Source of the DNA: Bacteroidota bacterium
Lineage (GTDB): Bacteria; Bacteroidota; Bacteroidia; Chitinophagales; Chitinophagaceae
Length of the DNA: 7,897 nt
Direction of reading: 5' to 3'
NCBI GenBank assembly: GCA_028876035.1
Contig: JAGWTK010000173.1
Span: forward strand, 1 to 7,897
The notes beneath the pieces were generated by a model. The model saw only the letters and a list, made by a program, of their open reading frames with translations, had not been told where the DNA came from and searched no databases. The translations under genes and the position numbers were made by a program. Shown here in pieces: positions 1 to 5,428 of this stretch; the first letter of the stretch is position 1; every line of letters starts with the position of its first letter.

Positions 1-21
1 GACAATTCAGTAAAAAGGCAT

Positions 22-55
22 AAAAAAAAGGTCCTTCCGTAGAAACGGACTGACC
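22..55 (-). terminator. Intrinsic terminator, minus strand
   Basis: On the minus strand, GGTC (55-52) pairs with GACC (33-30) and TCCGT/ACGGA pairs inside it (49-45 with 40-36), with a two-by-two internal loop and a four-base loop. Eight T residues follow (29-22). This is a textbook rho-independent terminator reading leftward. No minus-strand gene is evident to its right within 300 bases, so it implies a small RNA, a degraded gene or an undetected short gene. On the plus strand it has no T-run and would not terminate. Confidence 0.6.
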
Positions 56-163
56 TCTAACGATTGCTTGCCATATGAAACTCTTCGAAATATGTTGAGC
101 TGTCTAACCAGCTTTCTCTTTTTGCTTAAATTCGACCTTTAACGATCCATTGCCTTGCCAACA

Positions 164-230
164 AACATCTCCAACACTTCCGCTTTGCTTTGATAAATTA
201 AAGATAGGAAGTGTTGGGATGTTCTTTTTT
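164..230 (+). terminator. Long hairpin with T-run, plus strand
   Basis: AACATC plus CCAACACTTCC (164-181, one bulged T at 170) pairs with GGAAGTGTTGG plus GATGTT (207-223), giving 17 pairs around a 25-nt loop, followed by CTTTTTT (224-230). An outer 6-bp match, GCCAAC (157-162) with GTTGGC (235-240), encloses the hairpin and the T-run. The large loop is unusual for a simple terminator, so it may be the 3' end of a structured RNA or part of an old mobile element. It lies 90 bases upstream of the plus-strand gene at 320 and would insulate that gene from upstream transcription. Confidence 0.45.
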
Positions 231-319
231 CCAAGTTGGCCTTGTTTTCATTACGTGTAAACAGGGCGCGGAAAGCTGAAAGCCTTGCCCAGACTAGGTT
301 CTATGAAATTTAAATCATT

Positions 320-1894
320 ATGTCCAACCGTTTTTCGGATAGTTTATTTCAATTGGTGCATTCACTGGAGAAGTCGGAAAAGAGGAATTTCAAGTTGTAC
401 ATCAAGCGGAGTTCGGGCAACGAGGACCTCAAAATCATTGAGTTATTCGACGCGCTGGATAAATTAAAGGAATACGACGAAGCGACCCTCCTCAAAAAGC
501 TGCCTTCTATTAAGAAGCCCCAGTTGTCGAACATAAAAGTGCACCTGTACAAACAGTTGCTGGCCAGTCTCCGCCTGCTGAAAAGCTCTGATAGTATTGA
601 CTTACAGCTGAATGAGCAGTTCGACTATGCGCATATCCTTTACAAAAAGGGCTTGTTCAACCAGAGTTTGAAAATACTTGAGAAGGCAAAAGAAACCGCC
701 AAGGCCAACGATAAGTTCAATTTTCTTACCCTGGTGCTGGCGCTGGAGAAGCGTATTGAGATGCTGCACATCACCCGCGGCATGCAAAGCCGTGCTGAAC
801 AATTGTCGGCAGAAACGGCTGAAGTCACCGGAAAAATAGACATGGTGGCCAAACTCTCGAACCTCGCGATGCTGATGTACAGCTGGTTCATCAAGAATGG
901 CCATGCGCGGAATGAATCGGATGAAGCGGCCCTCAAACAATTCCTCAAAGCCCAGCAGCCTGCGGGCGCCTTTGATCAAACCGGGTTTTACGAGCGGCTC
1001 TATCTCTACCAGAGTTACTCCTGGTATGCATTTATCCGGCTGGATTTCCTGATGTATTATCGCTATGCGCAGAAGTGGGTGGATTTGTTCGACGAACAGC
1101 CACTGATGAAACGTGTCGAAACCGGTCACTGCATCAAAGGCTACCATACACTGCTGAATGCGCATTTCGATTTACGCAATTATGAAAAGTTTGAACTCAC
1201 GCTGCAGCAGTTTGAAAACTTTGCGGCTACGGAGCGCGTGCAGGAGCACGACAACTTCCGCATCCAGGCATTTATTTATATCACGAGCGCCAAGGTGAAC
1301 CAGCATACGATGAAGGGTACGTTCCGGGAAGGATTGAAACTGGTTCCGCAGATAGAAGAGAAATTACAGGCTTATGATCTGTTTATCGATAATCACCGGA
1401 TCATGGTGCTCAATTATAAAATCGCGAGCCTTTATTTCGGCAGCGAAGACTATGGTACCTGTATCGACTATCTTCAGAAGATCATCAACCAACAACTGGA
1501 TATACGGGATGATTTGCAATCGTACGCACGCTTGCTGCACCTGATTGCTCATTTTGAAATGGGCAATTATGAGCTGATGGAATACCTTACCAAATCGGTG
1601 TATCGCTTTATGGCAAAGAAGCAGCACGTAACCGTGGTGGAAGAAGAGGTGTTCAAATTCCTGCGCCGGTCTTTTCACCTGCCCCGCGCAAGGCTTCGTA
1701 CCGAACTGGAAGCATTCCTGCAAAAGATCAAGCAGTTTGAAAACAATCGTTTTGAAACAAGGGCCTTTGCCTACCTCGATATCATTTCATGGGTGGAAGG
1801 AAAAGTGTACCAGAAGCCGATGGCTACCATCATCCATGACAAATACCTGCAGCGCCGGAAAAGACGGTACCAGACTACTGAAATAGTAAGCTGA
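320..1894 (+). CDS. Helical TPR-like protein of unknown function
   Basis: A 524-residue soluble protein with no signal peptide or membrane segment. It is dominated by amphipathic helices rich in Leu, Lys, Glu, Tyr and Phe. The N-terminal 90 residues form a charged block (FSDSLFQLVHSLEKSEKRNF near residues 5-24). From about residue 100 there are TPR-like helix pairs, for example FDYAHILYKKGLFNQSLKIL at 101-120. The C-terminus is basic. Such all-helical repeat proteins usually act as scaffolds or protein-binding surfaces, but no catalytic motif is visible and no specific role is proposed. The ATG at 320 was chosen because the conserved-looking N-terminus follows it directly; no Shine-Dalgarno sequence precedes it, as is usual in Bacteroidota. 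The gene is monocistronic in the window and ends just before a strong terminator, converging on gdhA. Coding is certain from the long frame with uniform composition; the function is unknown. Confidence 0.9.
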   Translation: MSNRFSDSLFQLVHSLEKSEKRNFKLYIKRSSGNEDLKIIELFDALDKLKEYDEATLLKKLPSIKKPQLSNIKVHLYKQLLASLRLLKSSDSIDLQLNEQFDYAHILYKKGLFNQSLKILEKAKETAKANDKFNFLTLVLALEKRIEMLHITRGMQSRAEQLSAETAEVTGKIDMVAKLSNLAMLMYSWFIKNGHARNESDEAALKQFLKAQQPAGAFDQTGFYERLYLYQSYSWYAFIRLDFLMYYRYAQKWVDLFDEQPLMKRVETGHCIKGYHTLLNAHFDLRNYEKFELTLQQFENFAATERVQEHDNFRIQAFIYITSAKVNQHTMKGTFREGLKLVPQIEEKLQAYDLFIDNHRIMVLNYKIASLYFGSEDYGTCIDYLQKIINQQLDIRDDLQSYARLLHLIAHFEMGNYELMEYLTKSVYRFMAKKQHVTVVEEEVFKFLRRSFHLPRARLRTELEAFLQKIKQFENNRFETRAFAYLDIISWVEGKVYQKPMATIIHDKYLQRRKRRYQTTEIVS

Positions 1895-1902
1895 TAAAGA
1901 AC

Positions 1903-1929
1903 AAAAACCCCGGATGACCGGGGTTTCTT
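1903..1929. terminator. Bidirectional terminator between convergent genes
   Basis: A perfect 9-bp stem, AAACCCCGG (1905-1913) with CCGGGGTTT (1918-1926), closes on a four-base loop. The plus strand continues CTTATT after the TTT; the minus strand has five T residues after the stem. It starts 8 bases after the stop of the 524-residue gene and lies about 130 bases beyond the gdhA stop, so it can end transcripts from both directions. Confidence 0.85.
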
Positions 1930-2026
1930 ATTCGTAAAAGAAGCTGATGTTATAAATCTCTGGAGAAAAAGGATGATGGCGTTAAACCAGACTGCGAAAA
2001 ACACAGCGCGCCACACATGAAGAACT

Positions 2027-2055
2027 TTAAACCTTAAACTCTTAAACCTTTCAAC
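2027..2055. repeat. Short phased TTAAAC repeats downstream of gdhA
   Basis: TTAAAC occurs at 2027-2032, 2034-2039 and 2042-2047, and a variant TTCAAC at 2050-2055, at spacings of 7, 8 and 8 bases. The array is flanked by the inverted hexamers ATGAAG (2017-2022) and CTTCAT (2055-2060), the latter touching the gdhA stop codon. It lies in the gdhA 3' untranslated region between the stop and the terminator. Function unknown; it may be a degenerate intergenic repeat like the TAAGAT heptads at 6245-6332. Confidence 0.45.
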
Positions 2056-2059
2056 TTCA

Positions 2060-3478
2060 TCAAGGAAAAATGCCCAGCTCCGCGTAGCTCGTACCTACTT
2101 TATTAATGGCTACAACGTAAGCCGCCGTGCGCATATCGGGGATAGCCGGATTGGCCTTCCAGGCCTCCATGATTTCGCGCGTAGCCGTAATCATTGTTTC
2201 TTCCAGTCCGCTATATACAAGGTCGGCCTCGTCTGCACCGTGCAGAATGAAATCACGTTCACGCTCCACTACCTGTTTCCCGGTCAGCGCTTCAATCTGT
2301 CCAAGAATATGGCTGTTCATATTTTCTGTAAAGCGTTTTTCCATACGGCCATAGCGCACGTGGCTAAGGTTTTTCAACCACTCGAAATAGCTTACCGTTA
2401 CACCGCCGGCATTGAGGTACATGTCCGGTACAACAAGAATACCTTTCTTTATAAATACTTCATCAGCATCGGGTGTAAGCGGACCATTCGCTGCTTCACC
2501 GATAATTTTTGCCTTGATGTTTGGTGCGTTGCGTCCGTCGATTACATTTTCAAGTGCGGCAGGTATCAGGATATCGCATTCAAGTTCCAGCGCATCGCCC
2601 GATTTGGCCAGGTTGGTGGCACCGGGAAAATTGAGAATAGAACCGGTTTTCTTACGATGCTGGAATACGGCATCTTCGTCGAGTCCATCCGCATTCATGA
2701 TCGCTCCTTCGTATTCTGCGAGTGCGATTACTTTGGCGCCGCCCTGGCGGAAAAATTTCGCAGCGTGATAGCCCACATTTCCGAGGCCTTGTACAATCAC
2801 CCGTTTCCCTTCTACACCGGTTGTTAACCCCAGCTTCTTCATTACATCGGGCATGCTGCACACTTCGCGCAATCCATAATATACGCCGAGGCCTGTTGCT
2901 TCGCGGCGACCGCGTACGCCACCCTGGGTCACAGGTTTTCCGGTAACACAACCCAGCGCATCGATTTCACCAGGACGCATACTGGTATACGTGTCGAGTA
3001 TCCATGCCATCTCGCGTTCGCCGGTACCGTAGTCGGGTGCCGGTACATCGGTGCCTGGTCCGATAAAGTTTTTCTTAATGAGCTCGTGGGTATAACGACG
3101 GGTAATTTTTTCCAGTTCGTAGGGTGTATATTTTTTGGGGTCGATGCTGATACCGCCTTTCGCACCTCCAAACGGCACGTTTACGATAGCGCATTTGTAC
3201 GTCATCAACGCTGCCAGTGCCATCACCTCATCCAGGTTCACGGCCGTAGAAAAACGAATACCGCCTTTGCAGGGCGTTTTGTGGTGCGAATGCTGTACAC
3301 GGTATGCTTTAATCACTTCAATTTTGTCGCCGATTTTAACGGGGAAGTGCATCCGGTAAACGGAATTGCACTGTTTGATTTGTTCCAATAAGCCCGGATC
3401 GATAGTGGTAAACTTTGCAGCTTTATCGAAGCTTTGCTCTACAGCGCCAAAAAAGCTGTATTCATGCTGTCCTGCCAT
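2060..3478 (-). CDS. gdhA: Glutamate dehydrogenase (Glu/Leu/Phe/Val family)
   Basis: Catalyses the reversible NAD(P)-dependent conversion of glutamate to 2-oxoglutarate and ammonia in the cytoplasm, linking nitrogen and carbon metabolism. At 472 residues it is full length for the small hexameric class. The N-terminal domain carries KGGIRF (71-76), a substrate lysine at K95 and the catalytic lysine K107 in PFGGAKGG. The spacing K71-K95-K107 (24 and 12) equals that of the three lysines of classical GDH. GPGTDVPAPD (140-149) supplies the likely catalytic D144. The Rossmann domain has GLGNVG at 231-236, and E255 at the end of the second strand suggests NAD+ preference (inference). GEAANGPLTPDAD (about 327-339) and MYLNAGG are further family signatures. 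The ATG at 3476-3478 is preceded by an A/T-rich leader without a Shine-Dalgarno sequence. It follows ccmD on the same strand after a 123-base gap, so it probably has its own promoter. Confidence 0.96.
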   Translation of the reverse strand: MAGQHEYSFFGAVEQSFDKAAKFTTIDPGLLEQIKQCNSVYRMHFPVKIGDKIEVIKAYRVQHSHHKTPCKGGIRFSTAVNLDEVMALAALMTYKCAIVNVPFGGAKGGISIDPKKYTPYELEKITRRYTHELIKKNFIGPGTDVPAPDYGTGEREMAWILDTYTSMRPGEIDALGCVTGKPVTQGGVRGRREATGLGVYYGLREVCSMPDVMKKLGLTTGVEGKRVIVQGLGNVGYHAAKFFRQGGAKVIALAEYEGAIMNADGLDEDAVFQHRKKTGSILNFPGATNLAKSGDALELECDILIPAALENVIDGRNAPNIKAKIIGEAANGPLTPDADEVFIKKGILVVPDMYLNAGGVTVSYFEWLKNLSHVRYGRMEKRFTENMNSHILGQIEALTGKQVVERERDFILHGADEADLVYSGLEETMITATREIMEAWKANPAIPDMRTAAYVVAINKVGTSYAELGIFP

Positions 3479-3601
3479 AAAATGAAAATTTAATTATAGG
3501 TACAATCGTTTGTTAGTTAAAAACTGCTTTTTATCGTATGTAGTGGGTTCGGTGGGGTTACGGTTTTTGGTTGTAATTGTTTGCGTGGATGCCTTCGACA
3601 A

Positions 3602-3829
3602 TCAGCGACTGTCTTTTTCGAGCCGGGTTATTTTTCTGTCAAGTCGCAGCATATACAGCAATAAGCCCACCATAATGATCACCATCACGGCCACCACTAC
3701 GTAGATCTTTCCATTCTGCCGCATGTCGAAAGCTGTATACTGCTTTTGCGGATCGGTGACCTGGGCCAGCAGGGACACCGGCAGCATCATATATAAACAG
3801 GTAAAGAGGGAAATTATTTTCTTAGCCAT
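3602..3829 (-). CDS. ccmD: CcmD family protein, cytochrome c maturation
   Basis: A 75-residue membrane protein. An N-terminal hydrophobic segment ending at LLAQ (about residues 5-22) looks like a signal peptide. A second hydrophobic helix (IYVVVAVMVIIMVGLLLYML, about 42-61) is followed by a basic, coiled tail (RLDRKITRLEKDSR). This is the layout of Bacteroidota CcmD-like proteins, which help CcmC and the CcmAB transporter release haem-loaded CcmE. CcmD is poorly conserved, so the call rests on size, topology and position immediately after ccmC. Its ATG (3829-3827) lies inside the last codons of ccmC, an 8-base overlap typical of translational coupling. The usual E. coli CcmD is a single-helix protein without a signal peptide; the two-helix form is normal in this phylum. 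Confidence 0.85.
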   Translation of the reverse strand: MAKKIISLFTCLYMMLPVSLLAQVTDPQKQYTAFDMRQNGKIYVVVAVMVIIMVGLLLYMLRLDRKITRLEKDSR

Positions 3830-4502
3830 TCAATAAACTTTTTTCTTTTAATAAATCGATCCGGATTTTCAGTGTCGTGATCCACACACCGAGCAGGGTC
3901 CACCCGATAATAGCAGGCCAGAACACAATCCGTAAACGGCTATCAAGATCATTAAAATTGAGGGCTGGATTGCCGCCCCTTCCGGGATGCAGGCTCTCCA
4001 TCAACCTTGGCAGTATCCAAATCGACGGGAAGAGCATGGCGTAAGCGAAAATATTATAGACCGCACTGATGCGTGCTTTCTTATCAATGTCATTGAGTGA
4101 TCCTCTCAATACGAGGTAGGCAAAGTAGATCAACAGGGCGATGGCAGTGCCGGTGAGTTTTGGTTCGGTAAAGATCTGCGACATGTCGGCGAATTCCGTC
4201 CAGGTATATTTGGCCCATACGGCGCCGGTGGCATACCCGAGTATCCCCAGGAGCAACCCTACTTTTGCATAATTCACTGCGTAAATATCATCGCGAAGTT
4301 GTTGTGTGCGCAGGTAGCGGATGGAATAATACACCGAGGCTGAGAGCAATACCATCATCGCCATCCACATACACACGTGGAAAAACAGGTTACGGATGGT
4401 TTCGTGCAGGATTTCCCGGGCCGGCACATCAAACAGCAAACCGCAGGAAACGGTATACAATAAAATGACGGCGCATAGTATCTTCCACCAGGACTTACGC
4501 AT
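3822..4502 (-). CDS. ccmC: Haem handling protein CcmC (CcsA/CcmC family)
   Basis: A 226-residue polytopic inner-membrane protein of system I cytochrome c maturation; it presents haem to the chaperone CcmE on the periplasmic face. About six membrane helices are visible (near 8-25, 40-60, 80-97, 115-133, 146-164 and 193-211). The two haem-ligating histidines of the family are probably H42 (RNLFFHVCMW) and H172 (ESLHPG), about 130 residues apart and flanking the haem-binding region as in E. coli. GAVWAKYTW, FTEPK and RGGNPA are typical of Bacteroidota members. The tryptophan-rich (WWD) signature between them is altered: after YTW comes TEFADMSQIFTEPK, without the paired tryptophans. The call is firm from overall pattern and the ccmD overlap. 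The ATG at 4500-4502 is the first in frame. A candidate -7 element and a perfect palindrome lie in its leader. Confidence 0.93.
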   Translation of the reverse strand: MRKSWWKILCAVILLYTVSCGLLFDVPAREILHETIRNLFFHVCMWMAMMVLLSASVYYSIRYLRTQQLRDDIYAVNYAKVGLLLGILGYATGAVWAKYTWTEFADMSQIFTEPKLTGTAIALLIYFAYLVLRGSLNDIDKKARISAVYNIFAYAMLFPSIWILPRLMESLHPGRGGNPALNFNDLDSRLRIVFWPAIIGWTLLGVWITTLKIRIDLLKEKSLLNG

Positions 4503-4519
4503 AGTTCATGCTTGCTTTG

Positions 4520-4533
4520 CAGACAATTGTCTG
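4520..4533. promoter_or_regulatory. Perfect 14-bp palindrome in the ccmC leader
   Basis: CAGACAATTGTCTG is a perfect inverted repeat lying 18-31 bases upstream of the ccmC start and 13 bases downstream of the candidate -7 element. Symmetric sites around the transcription start often bind dimeric repressors. The regulator is unknown and no second copy was noticed in the window. Confidence 0.35.
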
Positions 4534-4546
4534 TCTTTGAGCGCTG

Positions 4547-4554
4547 CAAATGTA
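4547..4554 (-). promoter_or_regulatory. Candidate -7 promoter element of ccmC
   Basis: The minus strand reads TACATTTG, an exact match to the Bacteroidota -7 consensus TAnnTTTG, ending 44 bases before the ccmC ATG. A TTTTG lies 13 bases upstream, closer than the roughly 20 bases expected for the -33 element, so the -33 match is weak. It suggests ccmC-ccmD can be transcribed separately from ccmB, from which they are separated by 198 bases. Confidence 0.4.
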
Positions 4555-4700
4555 GTACAAAGCTATTCAAAACACCAGCGGGCCTACAAAATTGGCAGGA
4601 TATAATCGGTCGCAGATCTGAGTGCAGGAATTGCAGCGAAACCCCTGTTGTGCTGTTCAATTTTTCATGAAAAGCCATGCTTGTTAGAAATTGTACACTG

Positions 4701-5339
4701 TTAGTCTTTCCATAAAAATGGAAACAGGATCATTGCCAGCACTATTACCAGCAGATCCAGTCCGCCCAGCAACAGCAATATTTGCGTGAGCCCCGCCTGG
4801 ATAACATCTGCAAAAACGATGTTCGAAATTTTCATCAGCAGCAGGAGTTGAGGAATGATCAGGGGAAATCCCAGGATGGCCATCAGCGCTGCATTCTGCT
4901 GGGCGCGGGCGGCAATGGCCGATAAGAATGTAAACACCAGGCTAAGGCTGGTGCCACCCAGTAATGTGATGCCGAGGAATTGCCAGAAATGGATAACCGG
5001 GTTACCCAGGAAAACAGCAAAGAGCAACCAACTCGTTAATGTCATGGCCATCATCAGCAGCACATTGAACAGGAGTTTGGCAAGAATAAAATGTCTTCCG
5101 CCCACAATCGTATAAAAGTAGAGCATCCGGCCCCGGCTCTCCGCCAGAAAACTCTTGGCCACGGCGTTCACACAAACAAATAATTGGATCATCCAGAAAA
5201 GGCCGTTCCATACATTGATTTCGGGTTGCCCCATGGCAAGGTAGAGTACAAAAATGGTGGCTGCCACATACAGCAATACGCCGTAGAAGCTGTACTGCTG
5301 GCGGATTTCGAGCAGGATGTCTTTTTTGAACAGGGCAAT
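4701..5339 (-). CDS. ccmB: Haem exporter subunit CcmB (start uncertain)
   Basis: Membrane subunit of the CcmAB transporter, which with CcmC and CcmD drives release of haem-loaded CcmE in cytochrome c maturation. Six hydrophobic helices are visible. The conserved cytoplasmic loop VNAVAKSFLAESRGRMLY matches the family. The first TTG in frame (5274-5276) would start at LLYVAATIF inside the first helix, giving 191 residues and losing the conserved N-terminal segment ALFKKDILLEIRQQYSFYGV encoded at 5336-5277. CcmB is usually about 220 residues. No ATG, GTG or TTG occurs in this frame between 5276 and the upstream stop at 5412-5414. The coordinate given assumes a rare ATT start at 5337-5339 (212 residues); CTG at 5331-5333 or ATT at 5364-5366 are alternatives, as is frameshifting from an ATG at 5419. 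The gene identity and stop are firm, the start is not. CcmA is not adjacent. Confidence 0.88.
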   Translation of the reverse strand: MALFKKDILLEIRQQYSFYGVLLYVAATIFVLYLAMGQPEINVWNGLFWMIQLFVCVNAVAKSFLAESRGRMLYFYTIVGGRHFILAKLLFNVLLMMAMTLTSWLLFAVFLGNPVIHFWQFLGITLLGGTSLSLVFTFLSAIAARAQQNAALMAILGFPLIIPQLLLLMKISNIVFADVIQAGLTQILLLLGGLDLLVIVLAMILFPFLWKD

Positions 5340-5376
5340 GATGGGACTTGCGGGCTTGATAACAATTGATTTGCAA

Positions 5377-5384
5377 CAAATGTA
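5377..5384 (-). promoter_or_regulatory. Candidate -7 promoter element of ccmB
   Basis: TACATTTG on the minus strand exactly matches TAnnTTTG. If used, transcription would begin near 5370, so translation of ccmB would have to start downstream of this point. That favours a non-standard start at 5339, 5333 or 5366 over the ATG at 5419. No clear -33 TTTG is seen at the usual spacing; a GC-rich palindrome occupies the spacer. Confidence 0.4.
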
Positions 5385-5385
5385 C

Positions 5386-5399
5386 TTCGGCGCGCCGAA
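5386..5399. promoter_or_regulatory. Perfect 14-bp GC-rich palindrome by ccmB promoter
   Basis: TTCGGCGCGCCGAA is a perfect inverted repeat in the gap between the divergent ccmB and DUF481 genes. It lies one base upstream of the candidate ccmB -7 element, that is in its -33 to -7 spacer, a classic operator position. It is 30-43 bases upstream of the DUF481 gene start, so it could affect both genes. No regulator is known. Confidence 0.35.
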
Positions 5400-5428
5400 A
5401 ACAGGGTAATTTTATTCAACCCGCTGCC

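Larger units (their letters stand above)
1..319. other. Gene-free left end with two hairpins
   Basis: No convincing gene is seen here. The stretch holds two terminator-like hairpins, listed separately, that point outward: one reads leftward with its T-run at 29-22, and one reads rightward with its T-run at 225-230. A minus-strand frame from 300 down to 7 is open except for one TAA at 139-141 and has no ATG near its beginning. It could be a degraded gene or chance. No clear TAnnTTTG promoter for the plus-strand gene at 320 was found; the closest, TAGGTTCT at 295-302, is poor. A GC-rich possible stem (GGGC at 264-267 with GCCC at 287-290) would lie in that gene's leader. Confidence 0.5.

Noticed and set aside
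1..319. tmRNA, RNase P RNA or SRP RNA at the left end
   Set aside because: None of the hallmark elements (tRNA-like ends with CCA, or recognisable conserved cores) were found in either strand.
602..1165. 187-codon minus-strand open frame inside the 524-residue gene
   Set aside because: It lies fully antisense to a clearly coding frame, has no recognisable domain, and its composition (scattered Cys, His, Phe) is that of a mirror frame.
2240..2827. 195-codon plus-strand open frame opposite gdhA
   Set aside because: Antisense to a certain glutamate dehydrogenase gene whose motifs are all intact; the translation has no protein-like motif.
3822..3829. Frameshift between ccmC and ccmD
   Set aside because: The 8-base overlap is a normal translationally coupled arrangement; both proteins have complete, sensible ends.
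4355..4678. 107-codon minus-strand frame across the ccmB-ccmC gap
   Set aside because: More than half overlaps ccmC in another frame, and the unique part shows no domain, signal peptide or coding-like pattern.
5002..5379. 125-codon minus-strand frame overlapping ccmB
   Set aside because: Rich in Cys, His, Arg and Pro with no helices, in the wrong frame for the CcmB membrane segments. It begins with TTG and is best read as a shadow.
5366..5428. Longer start (TTG) for the DUF481-like gene
   Set aside because: It would place 21 polar residues including three basic ones before a clean signal peptide that begins at the ATG at 5429.
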